Source: Adiantum capillus-veneris
Lineage: Eukaryota; Streptophyta; Polypodiopsida; Polypodiales; Pteridaceae
Length of the DNA stretch: 64,000 bases
Assembly (NCBI GenBank): GCA_014529385.2
Contig: CM043944.1
Span: 62,458,248 to 62,522,247 of the forward strand
Reading direction: 5' to 3'
Every line of letters begins with the position of its first letter. Position 1 is the first letter of the stretch. Below, one piece after another: positions 48,471 to 58,679 of this stretch. Under the pieces are notes generated by a model. The model did not search any database, was not told the origin of the DNA, and worked only from the letters and a program-made list of their open reading frames with translations. Made by a program: the position numbers and the translations under genes.

Positions 48471-48660
48471 GTGAGGTGCTTGGGATTTGTAAAGACTTGG
48501 AGGTGGATGTATTTGATGTTAAAGTGCTGGTCAATTTCCATGTTATGCCCGCGGGTATTGGTGCTTTCCCTCTCATCCTTGGAAGACCATGGTTACAGGC
48601 AACCAAAGCTATACATGATTGGGGACATGGTACCATCACTTTCTACAATAGAAGGGGTGA
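48340..48660 (+). pseudogene. Element D protease, split by a frameshift
   Basis: YIDGGAQVRVITQACLSKLG (from about 48357) holds the catalytic DGG in frame with gag. Near 48465-48475 the protein passes to the frame starting VLGICKDLEVDVFDVKVLVN, and then to IGAFPLILGRPWLQAT, the conserved second half. One base is gained or lost in the AAGGGTGAGGTG region. Because the lesion lies inside the protease domain rather than at a gag-pol boundary, it is more likely a mutation than programmed frameshifting. Confidence 0.75.
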
Positions 48661-49970
48661 TAAGAAGAGGTTTGACATGGCTAGCAAGAAATCTTTGGAT
48701 GCTGATTTTGATGAGAAAAGTGATGAAGAAGAGTACTCAAGTGAAGAAGAAGACAATGGGGATGAGGGCAGTGAAGGGGAAGGTAGCAGTGATAGTGATC
48801 TAGATGTTTCCTCCTTGTTTCTTGAAGAAGAGCATGATGAGAAACAAAGATTTCTTGGCCTTATGGAGAATGAGGATATCTCTGGTCCTTATGAGCAAAT
48901 TGAAGAGCTGATGCAATCCAAAGTTCAACCTAATGTCAAACAGGAGCTGATACAAGGTATGTTGTCTCCCGACTTGACTAGTCATGAGAAGAGTGAGTAC
49001 CTACATATGATACAACAATTTCCCCATTTATTCATCACTTCTTATGAGAAAATTAGAGGCTTTAAGGGAGAGGAAATTCACATTCCAATCAAGGAAGGAG
49101 CTCAGTCCGTACGCCAAAAGCTAAGGAGAATGGGACAGGTACAACTTAATGCTTTAAAGGAAGAGGTAGACAAGCTTCTTGAAGCAGGTTTCATATGTCC
49201 TGCGAGCACTGCAGAATGGGTGAGTCCTGTTGTTGTCACACCCAAGAAGGATGGAAAGTGGAGGATATGTGTTGATTTTAAGCCTCTAAACGCAACCATG
49301 AAGAGGGATCCATAACCTCTTCCTTTCATAGATGACATACTTGATTCTATTGCAGGGCATGAGAGGTATAGCGTATGTGATGGATTCTCTGGATATTTTC
49401 AGCTTACCTTGGCTTTGGAAGATCGAAAGAAGATCACATTTATCATGCCATGGGGATGCTTTTGTTATTGTGTACTTCCTTTTGGTCTTATGAATGGCTG
49501 TGCGTGGTATCAAAAGCTCTTCAACAAGGTGTTCTCTCCCTTTCTTGGCAAGTTTGTGAAGGATCTTATTGATGACTTTTGTGTTTATAGCTCTAGAAAG
49601 GATCATTGTGCAAATCTTGGGATGGCATTGAAGCAATATGATGAAAGTGGAGGTCAACTCAACCCAAAGAAATGTCATATTGCTCAACCAAGAGTGAAGT
49701 TTTTGGGGCATATGATCTCAGAGAATGGGATTGAAGTGGATCCTGACAAAGTGAAGGCTTTGGTGCTCCTCCCATCACCTAAAGATACAAAGCAACTTTC
49801 TACTTTTATTCAAAAGGTGAAGTATATGGCAAGGTTCATTCCTTTGTCCTCTCAACTTCTTTATCCTCTACAACAAGTAGCAAGGTTGGATCCTCTACAA
49901 TGGACAAATGAATGTGAAGAGGTTTTTCAAGGTATCAAAGAGGTTCTTGGTTATCTTCCTGCTATGCAAG
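48661..49970 (+). pseudogene. Element D reverse transcriptase
   Basis: An acidic linker (SDEEEYSSEEEDNGDEGSEG) precedes the RT. RT blocks: VDKLLEAGFICPASTAEWVS, VVVTPKKDGKWRICVDFKPL, a stop (TAA) at 49313 where MKRDP meets PLPFIDDI, then YSVCDGFSGYFQLTLA, FGLMNGCAWYQKLFN and the catalytic LIDDFCVYS (about 49567-49593) with both aspartates. YxDD is usual, so the first residue is unusual (Leu). FLGHMISENGIEVDPDKVKA follows. Apart from the stop at 49313 the domain is open. Confidence 0.85.
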
Positions 49971-50290
49971 ATCCTAATTGGGATAAGGAGTTTTATGTGA
50001 ATCCATCAGTAGGTGAGGATGCTATTGGAGCTATGCTTCTTCAACGAGGTAACAATTCCCACTACATGAAGCCTATCTATTGTGCTATCAGGGTGAAGCT
50101 AGAGGTGGAGAGAGGCTATACTGAGGTGGAGCTCAATATGGTGAGTGTGATTTATGCATGTAAAAGGTTTAGGCACTACCCTATCCCTAAACCATTCACA
50201 TTACTCACTAGCTACACTCTTCTACCTCAATTGGTGAATAGCCCTACTTTGTCAAAGAGGCTCATGAAGTGGATTATGGAGCTATAGGAA
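49971..50290 (+). pseudogene. Element D first (retroviral-type) RNase H, degenerate
   Basis: DPNWDKEFYVNPSVGEDAIG followed by AMLLQRG is the start of the gypsy RNase H, which normally has the first catalytic Asp in a 'TDAS'-like motif. Here Asn-Pro-Ser occupies that place. GYTEVELNMVSVIYACKRFR carries the Glu. The domain ends near a stop at 50285. Degeneration of this copy fits lineages that have a second RNase H. Confidence 0.7.
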
Positions 50291-50399
50291 TTCCAATTCT
50301 CTTTTCTTGTTGAGAAGAGTACAAGGGCTACATTGGTTGATTTGCTTACCTATAAGGAAAGCCCTCTTCTTCTTAAGGAGGATGCAGTGAAGAAGCAAC

Positions 50400-50998
50400 A
50401 CATGGAAGCTCTTGACATAGACAATGCCTATCTATTGTTTTTTGATGGCTCTTACAGGAAAGCGCATGGTGAAGCTTCAGGAGGTGTGGTAGTTTATGAT
50501 CCTCAAGGTGCTTTGGTAACTAAAAGGATTTTGAAGCTTACAGCACAAAGCAACAATGAAGCTGAGTATGCTACTTTGGAGAAAGGTCTCAACCTTTGCC
50601 TTGAGCTTGGCATCCGTCGTGTGAGGGTAAGAGGTGATGCTCTTTTGGTGGTGAAGCAAGTACTTGGGGTGTGGCAAAGTAAGAATCCAAGGCTGAAAAA
50701 TATGTGTTTTCAAGTGAAGAATCTGCTTAATCATTTTGAAGCTTGGAGTTTAAGGCATGTGGACAGGTCTCAAAATGAAGAAGCACATGGTGCATCGCAA
50801 GCTTCAATTGGGAAATTGTATGTGATAAGGGCTGATTCTCCTCTTTATTTGGGAAGGGAAGCTTTAGAGAAGGAGGAAGAGTTTCTACAAACAGGTATGC
50901 TTCCATCAGAGTTGGAAAAGCCAAAAAAGTACACCTTCCTACGTCGTGCCAAAAGGTATGTGCTACTTGGTGATGCCTTGTATATGAAGGGGGACTGA
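50400..50998 (+). pseudogene. Element D second, archaeal-type RNase H
   Basis: Starting at about 50426: AYLLFFDGSYRKAHGEASGG (first Asp), AQSNNEAEYATLEKGL (Glu), VRVRGDALLVVKQVLGVW (second Asp), and RHVDRSQNEEAHGASQAS, where the last catalytic Asp of NxxAD-type RNase H is His. The order D-E-D-(D) and the SNNEAEY signature identify an archaeal/plant-type RNase HI, the extra domain of Tat retrotransposons. A linker to integrase follows and a stop lies at 50996-50998. The His substitution probably lowers or removes activity. Confidence 0.82.
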
Positions 50999-51002
50999 TC
51001 TT

Positions 51003-52235
51003 GTGATGAGAAAAGTGCCTTGGAAAGAGGAAATTTACAAAATTTTAGAGGAGAATCATGAGGGTTCTTGTTGTGGTCACTTTGCTGCAAAGATCACTTT
51101 GCATAAAGTCTTGCAGGAGGGTTATGTGTGGCCAAGTGTTCAACGTGATGTTCATCATTGGTGCAAGTCTTGTAAAGAGTGTCAAAGCATGGCAAATAGG
51201 GTTATCAAATCAGAAATTAGAGGCACCATTGTGTCTTATGATGTGTTTGAGAAGTGGGGTATTGATGCAATAGGTCCTCTACCTATGACAGCTAGAGGCA
51301 AATGTTACATACTTACTGCTGCTGACTATCTATCTAGGTGGGCCGAAGCCAAAGCTGTTAAGCACATCACGAGTAAAGATGTTTCCTTATTTATATATGA
51401 AGATATTTGCTGCAAATTTGGCATGCCATTGGAGTTACTTTCTGACAAGGGTCCAGGTTTCAGGGGAGAGTTGGTGGATTATCTATGTGAAAAGCTTCAT
51501 GTGCATCGCAGGTTTACTACTCCATATTATCCCCAATGCAATGGCATGAATGAAAGGTTTAATGGAGAGATCAGAATTATGCTTACAAATATGACAAGAA
51601 ACAATGTGAAGACTTGGGATTTAGAGCTACCTTGTGCTCTATGGGCTTATAGGACTGCCATCAAATCAGGTATTGGTTTTTCTCCCTTCCATCTAGTTTT
51701 TGGCAAAGAGGCTTTACTTCCTGTTGAGGTGGAGATACCATCCTTGAAGATGATGCTAAAGCTTGAAGAAGATCCCAAGGATGCATTCAAGGAAAGAATT
51801 TTATATTTGCAATGTGTACAGTTGGATAGGGTGTTAGCTTTTGAGCATTATGAGCATGTCTTGAAGAAGAATCAAGCAAAGGCAAATGAGAAGGTAAAGA
51901 ACAAGGACATCAAGAAGGGTGACATGGTGCTTCGTTACAATAGTAAGCTTGATAGCACTTTTCAAAAGAAATTTCAAATCAAGTGGCAAGGTCCTTTCTT
52001 GGTCTTAAACAGGTTTCCGAATGGCACATATCAGCTTGCTGACTTGGATGGTACCCCGCATAAAGCACGTGTGAATGGCTACAGGTTGAAGAAGTATATT
52101 GCAAGGTTGCTGACTGTGATTGAGGATGAGCCTTCTTTTGAAGAATTTTATGATCATGTGGTTAATGATGAAGATGAGGTGAAGACTCCCTCATGTGGTT
52201 TACAGGATCTCTTTTGTGCTGCTGATCATGAATGA
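51003..52235 (+). CDS. Element D integrase
   Basis: An open frame of 410 codons. The zinc-binding domain has His pairs in NHEGSCCGHFAAKITLHKVL and Cys pairs in CKSCKECQ. Core: first Asp in WGIDAIGPLPMT, second in LLSDKGPGFRGELVDYL, and Glu in YPQCNGMNERFNGEIRIM, so D, D and E are all present. TFQKKFQIKWQGPFLV followed by ADLDGTPHKARVNGYRLKKY is the C-terminal fold of Tat-type integrases. There is no chromodomain. The first codon was chosen as the earliest in-frame ATG after the stop at 50996. In a working element it would be cut from the polyprotein. It inserts element DNA. Confidence 0.85.
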   Translation: MMRKVPWKEEIYKILEENHEGSCCGHFAAKITLHKVLQEGYVWPSVQRDVHHWCKSCKECQSMANRVIKSEIRGTIVSYDVFEKWGIDAIGPLPMTARGKCYILTAADYLSRWAEAKAVKHITSKDVSLFIYEDICCKFGMPLELLSDKGPGFRGELVDYLCEKLHVHRRFTTPYYPQCNGMNERFNGEIRIMLTNMTRNNVKTWDLELPCALWAYRTAIKSGIGFSPFHLVFGKEALLPVEVEIPSLKMMLKLEEDPKDAFKERILYLQCVQLDRVLAFEHYEHVLKKNQAKANEKVKNKDIKKGDMVLRYNSKLDSTFQKKFQIKWQGPFLVLNRFPNGTYQLADLDGTPHKARVNGYRLKKYIARLLTVIEDEPSFEEFYDHVVNDEDEVKTPSCGLQDLFCAADHE

Positions 52236-52262
52236 TCTAGCAGGTTGGGGTGTGGCAAACTA

Positions 52263-53134
52263 TGTTGGGCGCATTTCTGACACCCCGTTTTTTGAAAATT
52301 TGTACATATGGACATGACGCCCGATGTCAAAAGGGCGTGTGGGATTTCTTTTTGTGGGTTTTTTAGCTTGCTTTAGCAAGCACATGTACATGCACTGCAA
52401 GTCGCTAGTCTAGTGACAGCTGTCAGGCTACTATAAGTGCCCGTGAGTGAGTTTTTTGAAGTGAGCCTTGTATATAACTTAAACTCACGTAAAAACTAAA
52501 AAAAGTTCAGCCAAACATCAGAAATTTGCAGGTTTTAGCTCGTTCTGTCTCCTTGGTTCTCTTGGATGCAGTGTTTTGCCGCGACTAGCCTTCTCTACGT
52601 GTACTCGTGCTGGGACAGCTCCCTGTTCACGTCAATTTTTCTCATGGGGGCATATGGAATCAATTCTAGTCATCTTCAGATTTCTCGCCAGTTATTTTTC
52701 AAGCTTTCTCTCAAGCTTTAAAGAGCCCCAATTGGAGTTGTGCTCATCAGGTTACGACTAGTTCTCTGCAGGGTTATGGCTATGGCAGCCTAGTGGCAAA
52801 TTGTGTGTAGACAGATTCGGAGGGCATGTATCTATGAATTGTGGAATTGATGTTGAATTTGTGGGTTTGTGATGTTTGATTGTGAAAGGAGAGGCTCTTG
52901 TATTCATATGCATTGGTCGGCGTGTGCTGTAAATCCATGCTTTGGCAGGGTTTTGCTCCTATGTGACATAGTCTCTTGGGTGGGCGACGGCTAGTAAATT
53001 CCCAAGGGTCTACTCCTATTGGACTTGTGGTGTTTCAAAAGGATTTTGCGAGGCTTTTGGTGTATTTTAGTTCTATTTCAACGCTCTTGGGTGACATCAC
53101 TATAGAGGTGTTTAAGTTTGCTTGTTTCCCAACA
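52263..53134 (+). repeat. Element D 3' LTR
   Basis: TGTTGGGCGCATTTC to TTTCCCAACA. The preceding tract GCAGGTTGGGGTGTGGCAAACTA is G-rich and holds the polypurine site. Confidence 0.9.
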
Positions 53135-53138
53135 ACGT
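53135..53138. other. Target duplication ACGT (right of element D)
   Basis: Pairs with 46003-46006. Confidence 0.8.
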
Positions 53139-53290
53139 CTTGGCCCTCGATAGCTCCATTGGCTTTCAATGCATCTCCTATCTTGTGGACTTGTATGCCT
53201 AGCTTAGTGTTCAACTCCGTGGATATGAAGTTGTGAGTTGAACTAGGGTCAAACAAAATAAATTCATCATGCTCTTGCATCTTTCCCCAA
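53139..53290 (-). pseudogene. Element C protease, N-terminal part
   Basis: The minus strand reads HDEFILFDPSSTHNFISTEL then NTKLGIQVHKIGDALKANGA. DPSS stands in place of DSGA. It continues at 46002 on the other side of element D. Confidence 0.78.
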
Positions 53291-54720
53291 GCATAGGTAA
53301 GGAGAAATCATGGGCAATGAGCATCCTCCTTTGGAGCTTCAAACATAGAGGCTCTAGGAGTCTCATTGCGGGAAATTCTCTTGGGTCAAGGACGATATCC
53401 ATGGCCTTTCTCCCCACACTTCAACATGTGTGGTGCTTCCAAAAAGCTTCCAGCTCTTTAGGAGAGAGTTTATATTTCCCTTTGTAAAATCCCTTCTTCT
53501 TGGATCGATTGTTGTTGTTGTTGGAATAGCCTTGGTAAGAATTTTGGGCATTGGTTTTCCCCTTGGCATCACTTTGTGTTTATTTTCCATGGGCTTGACA
53601 ATCCGTCTAGCCCCTTATTGGAAATTGATGTACGAAGCAACCATGGTGTGGTGGATTACTTTGGTGATAGAACTAGGCCGTTGAGAGTTGACATACTCGG
53701 CCATCTCTTTGGGTAATCCCACACAAAATTGTTGCTTTTGCTTGGCAAAGTCTATCTTTTGAAAGATAGTAGCCTTGAGATGTAAACCCCAAAACTTGTC
53801 CACATATTTGTGGATAGACTCATGAGAGACTTGGTAAGCACTTTGTCCTTTGCATCACTTGCAAGGAATTTCTTCATGATGGTGACTCGTAGAGTGCTCC
53901 ATGTCTTTGGGGCTTCGCCGTTTCCACGAAGGCTAGCCCACCATTTACGAGCCAATTTTTGGAAGTGCATAGCTACATGGCGTAGCTTGGAGGACTCCAT
54001 GAAGCCCTCGTCTCCAAAGGCCGCATCAAACTTTTGGATGAAGGCCAATACTTTGTTAGTAGCACCAAAGGTTCCATCATAGGTGAGAAAAGAGATACTC
54101 TTTCCTCCCTCTTTAAACTTCTTTAGCTTTTGTGATCTTCGCCATGCACGGTAAGATTTGTGATGTCTTCCCCTCTTGTATTCTCTAGGAGAATAACTAT
54201 TGCTTTTGTTAGAAGAGGAGGAAGGTGAAGAAGAAAGAGAAGAGGGTGACCTCTTTCTTGCCCTTTTCTTCCTTTGTTTCCTCTCTTCCCTTTTGGAGTG
54301 ATGAGGAGAAGGACTATGGCCCGTTTCCTCTTTGGGAAAATTGGCGATCGTTTAGTCCGCCATCTTCGTGGAGCCACATCTTCAGAGAAACTTAGGGATT
54401 CATTACTTTCTTGTTCTTTGGATTCCTCCTCTCGTATGGGAGAGAGTCTTCTTTTGGGGATCTCATTAAGAGTCCTCCTAAGCTCTCTCTCCTCTTGGAG
54501 AGAAAAGGAAATCCCATAAGCACAAAGTTGTTGAGTAACTTCGGCTTGCAAAGCGGGGTTTCCCATAGCTTATTGCAACCTAGTGACAATATAATTAACA
54601 AACATGGGGGCATCATCATTAGCACCTTCATGTGCAAAATCAAAGTTATCAATGTTCATTCTACTCTCTTGGTTATTGTCAACCATGTTAGTTGAACTTA
54701 TGTGTTTACTTAGTGTATGC
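53291..54720 (-). pseudogene. Element C gag
   Basis: From about 54660 on the minus strand: an N-terminal block (FVNYIVTRL, a stop, then AMGNPALQAEVTQQLCAYGI), a Ser/Arg-rich linker with shifts, and the capsid core at 54048-53615 (MAFIQKFDAAFGDEGFMESS; AMHFQKLARKWWASLRGNGE; QKQQFCVGLPKEMAEYV). The zinc knuckle is visible only as KCGEKGHGYRP near 53415, with the first and last cysteines disrupted by frame changes. It parallels element B gag and supplies the N-terminus that B lost. Confidence 0.76.
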
Positions 54721-55087
54721 TTTGGCAATTCAAAACCTTAGTTGCCACTCCTCTTAGCCTTTGAAAATAGTCACTTAAGTATCTACACCCACGGCTCGAA
54801 TTGGTTAATTATAGAGAGTAGTGGAGTGAGTCTAACATAGCAAAGTTGTCGAGGGATAGATCCTTTCAGACTTCTCATGGATCAATAATGGTAAATCCAT
54901 AGGCAAGTCTAAAAAGACTCCATTATTAAGACCAAATTTCCCGAGGTGTGCACCATATCCCATATAGTGGGTTCAACAAAATCGATAATAGATCCCAGTC
55001 CCACTTACCCTAATATAATTAAGAAAATCAACCATTAATAGGCTACTTAAGGACCTGTCTTCTTAAGCAAGAAAAGAGAAACCAAAT
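54721..55087 (-). other. Leader of element C between primer site and gag
   Basis: About 370 bases without a supported frame. Confidence 0.55.
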
Positions 55088-55099
55088 GCTCTAATACCA
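55088..55099 (-). other. Primer binding site of element C (initiator Met tRNA)
   Basis: The minus strand reads TGGTATTAGAGC one base after the 5' LTR. It differs from the standard TGGTATCAGAGC at one base. Confidence 0.8.
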
Positions 55100-55100
55100 A

Positions 55101-55943
55101 TGTAATGGAAATGGCCTATGAACTTTGAGAGTAGCGGAATTAGGATATTAGATAAAGCACTTTTGTGAGCATAGTGGGTGAACTTAATTGATGGTAGCAA
55201 CATAAACATGGTACTTAGTTAACTTGGCATAAACAATACTTTTTACAAGAGAGAGAGTTTAGAGAACATGACAACAATTGAGGAACAAATTCATACGGAG
55301 CCGGTCCCCCCTCCAATAGGCATTTGTATTATAGTTTCTCCCATCAAGAGAGTCTTTACAATCTTTGTGTTACTTGTGACCTTGGTAGTGCAATGAATAT
55401 GGAAAGCTTCATGCATCACAAGCATAACATAAACTTTGTAGAAAGCATTAACTATCCCAAGCCTCAGTCCCAAGGCCTCAAACACCTTTAAAGGTGGAGA
55501 GAGATAGTGGGGAATAAGGATAGGGAAGAGGAAGAAGAAATATTCCATAGGAGAAAGAAATAGTTCCTCACTTATCATCACTCTTCTTGATAGCATACAT
55601 AATAGCATAGTAATGAAGATGGAGAAGATGGTAAGATTAATCATTGAAGCATGGCTCTTTGTTGGATTTTCATTCCATAGGCAAGAGTGTTGGTGTAGGC
55701 TCTCACTTCTCACAAGCTTGGAGAAGGAGGTGGAGTTCCTCAACTTTCACCAAGTGAGAATCAATCCACAAAACGAGTGTGTGTGTGGTGTATATCTGTC
55801 TAGCACCCCCTTGCTTGCTTGCGATGAGTTGTAACTTTTCCACATGCTGCAAGCTCATTGGACCCCTCTCCCTCTAGCCAATAACATGCTGCATGCATTC
55901 AAGTACATGGGTAGTGTTTTGACAAGAGTCCTCCTTACCCATT

Positions 55944-55989
<46 letters not shown>

Positions 55990-56915
55990 AAAATATCTAG
56001 ATATTTGTTGGATGGAACTAGAAGCTCATTTGACCCCTCTTTAGCCCAACCAATAGCATTCAAGCACACCATGTGGTTAAGCATAGGGAGAGTCTGACAT
56101 GTGTCTCATGTGCCCTTTGAAAAAGGAGTGTCCTTTGGGTGAGTGGAAAGTTAAGTCAAATATTCCCCTAACTTTGGGAATTTCATGCATAGGAAGCTTC
56201 TCAAGCACCTTTCTCATTAAGTTTGTAGGGTCTCTTTTTGACTCAAGCACCTTACCCCCCCATGTATGGGAAGCTTCTCAAGAACCTTCCTCATTAAGTT
56301 TGTAGGGTCTCTTTTTGATCCAAGCACCTTACCCCCCATGTATGGAAAGCTTCTCAAGCACCTTCTTGATTAAGTTTGTAGGGTCTATTTTTGACTCAAT
56401 CACCTTACCCCCCATTAAGTATGACGAGCACCTCAAGTAGCTTAGTCATCAAGCACGACAAGCACCTCAAGAACCTTAGTCATCAAGCACGACAAACACC
56501 TCAAGCTTAGGTCGGGTTCCCACCTCAAGCTGAGCCCTAGCTTGAGCAAATGACTTTTAACACTAACCATTGGAGGTGTTTAATGAAGCTAACACTAAGG
56601 TCTTCTCAATTAGATGCACATTGCTCTTTGATAGACTACCTCATTTTGGACCCTTATTGAGATGTAACCATCTCTCCTCTTGGTCTCTTGCTGAGATAAG
56701 TTTAGAAGCACTTATTGAACATTTCTCTTTGACAGGACATCTCCTTTTAGACCCCTATTGAGATGTAACCATCTCTCCTTTTGGTCCCGTGTTGAGATAG
56801 GTCTAGAAGCACATGTCTCTATTCTAACTCTTGTTCCCATTTATTCTCCCACATTAAATGATCAGTTTAATACGAGAAAATCATTTGGTAAAGTTAGATA
56901 TTATATTTTATGACA
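55101..56915 (-). repeat. 5' LTR of element C
   Basis: TGTAATGGAAATGG to TATTTTATGACA on the plus strand. It carries a (GA)n expansion at 55948-55985, where the other LTR has only GAGAGAGACAGAG near 41924, and the 73-bp tandem units at about 56190-56416. Confidence 0.88.
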
Positions 56916-57130
56916 ATAGCTATATCAGATCATTATGATTTATTGCTTCATGTCAATTCTTTGTATACGGATATTGAAGAGTTACAATTTTGATTATTTT
57001 ATCAAAGAGATACATTTTAACAATCTATTTTTAACTACAAACATCAAAGACTTGTGGTTTTTACTCATAGTGAGTTCTTGTAATCCTTTATTATTATTAT
57101 TGTCATTATGGAGATGTTCCATGAATCTAT
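56916..57130. repeat. AT-rich repeat, first copy, right half
   Basis: Continues from 41069 across element C and parallels 59932-60110 (ATAGC..., TTTATTG, GTTAAAGAGTTA-like and TTTTTACTCAT blocks). It runs into the tandem array. Confidence 0.72.
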
Positions 57131-58500
57131 GATACATTTTCATGATTAGAAGTCGTTGGTACTGATCGTTTGTTACTTAGATGATTATTCATTTATAGAG
57201 TTGTTTCATGATGCCATGATACACTTTCATGGTAATTAGAAATCTTTTGTACTGGTTGTTTCTCATTGAGATGATTATTTTTCCAAGGAGTGGTTCCATG
57301 ATGGCATGATGCATTTTTATGATTACAATTTGTTTATAATAATTTATTATTGAGATGATGATTATTATTCTATGGAGTTATTTGATGAAACCATGATGTA
57401 TTTTTATGATGATTAGAAGTCATTTGTACTAATCATTCATTATTGACATGAAACCATGATGTGTTTCCATGATGGTTATACTAATCGTTCATTATTGAGG
57501 TAGTTATTATTTCATGGAGTTGTTCCATGATGCCACGATGCATTTATATGATGATTAAAATTTGTTCGTATTGATTGTTAATTTTATTGAGATGGTTATT
57601 TTTTTATAGAGTTGTTCAACGCTCCATGTTGCATTTTCATGATGATTTCAAATCGTTCTTCCATGGAGTTGTTCCATGATGTCATGATACATTTCCATGA
57701 TGATTGTGAATTTGTTCGTACTAATTGTTTGTTATTGAGATGATTATTCTTCAATGCAATTTTTCCATGATCTATCATAAAATATTTTCATTATTAGAAA
57801 TTGTTTTTACTGATTATTGATTAACTGAGATGGTTATTCTTCCATGGAGTTATTCCACGATCCCATGATATGTTTTCATGAAGATCATAAATCATTCGTA
57901 TTGATCATTTTATTATTGAGATGATTATTGTTTCATAGAGTTTTTTCATGATGTCATGATGCATTTTTATGATTATAAGTCATTCGTACTGATCGTTCAT
58001 TATGGAGTTGTTCCATGATATCATGATTCCTTTTATATGATTACAAATATTTTGTACTAATCATTTCTCATTGAGATAATTATTCATCCAAGGAGTTGTT
58101 CCATGATGTGGTGATACATTTGTATGATTAGAAGTCATTCATATTGATTGTTTGCTATCGACATAATTATTCTTTGATAAAATTGTTCTATAATACCATG
58201 ATGTGCTTTCATGATTGTTTGTTAGTGAGCTGGTTATTATTTCATGGAGTTGTTTCATAATACCATGATGTGTTTTCATGATTTTTTGTTACTGAGATGA
58301 TTATTATTTCAATGAGTTGGTCCATGAGCCATGACATGTTTTCACAATTATTATCAATCTTTTCTATTGACTGTTGTTATTGAAATGAATATTCTTTCAT
58401 AGAGTTGTTCCATGATTTCATGATGTATTTTCATGGTGATTACAAATCATTTGTATTAATCGTTTCTTATTGTGATTTTTTATTTCATAGCATTGTTTCA
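57100..58500. repeat. Decayed tandem array, ~80-bp unit, about 18 copies
   Basis: A unit of the type 'GGAGTTGTTCCATGATGCC', 'ATGATGCATTTTCATGATTA' and 'TTGTTATTGAGATGATTATT' recurs about every 60-95 bases with heavy divergence. Only one or two units follow the second copy of the AT-rich repeat at 60080-60240, so the array expanded at this locus. Confidence 0.8.
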
Positions 58501-58533
58501 TTACATAACTCAGTATAATCTATTGAGATTATA

Positions 58534-58663
58534 TGTGAAGCTACTCTAAATATAGCCTTGGGTCCCCTCTATATATATACCATCTTGTGTGCATATTCTA
58601 CACACTTTGGGGTTGCACTCTCTGCGTATCATCTCTCTGTTCTTCTCTTTTTTGGTCTCAACA
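58534..58663 (+). repeat. 130-bp LTR-like sequence with primer site (copia/TRIM-like)
   Basis: TGTGAAGCTACTCTAAATAT through GGTCTCAACA, with a TATATATA stretch inside near 58572, followed at once by a primer-like site. Only the first 33 bases recur, at 20497. No second LTR or pol follows, so it is a single LTR, possibly a TRIM or truncated copia relic. Confidence 0.55.
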
Positions 58664-58679
58664 TAGTATTAGAGCATGG
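58664..58679 (+). other. Primer-like site after the 130-bp LTR
   Basis: TAGTATTAGAGCATGG differs from the initiator-Met complement TGGTATCAGAGC at two positions. Confidence 0.55.

Larger units (their letters stand above)
46007..53134 (+). mobile_element. Element D: Tat-type gypsy retrotransposon nested in C
   Basis: Two LTRs (856 and 872 bp) differ by about 45 substitutions plus one ~16-bp indel near 46616/52870. Internal order is gag, protease, RT, RNase H, a second archaeal-type RNase H, then integrase, with no chromodomain. A second RNase H between the first and integrase marks the Tat lineage of Ty3/gypsy. A frameshift near 48470 and stops at 49313, about 50285 and 50996 break pol. Most catalytic residues survive, making it the best-preserved pol in the window. 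It lies opposite to its host C. Confidence 0.9.
41070..56915 (-). mobile_element. Element C: chromodomain-type gypsy element, split by element D
   Basis: LTRs (41070-42871 and 55101-56915) begin TG and end CA and enclose a minus-strand gag-protease-RT-RNase H-integrase-chromodomain order. The internal part without D is about 5.1 kb. An initiator-Met primer site and polypurine tract are present. Flanks are ATGAC (left) and ATAGC (right), an imperfect 5-bp target duplication. The flanks join into an AT-rich repeat whose unbroken copy is at 59580-60240. Same family as element B. Many stops and a deletion through the RT core make it inactive. Confidence 0.87.
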
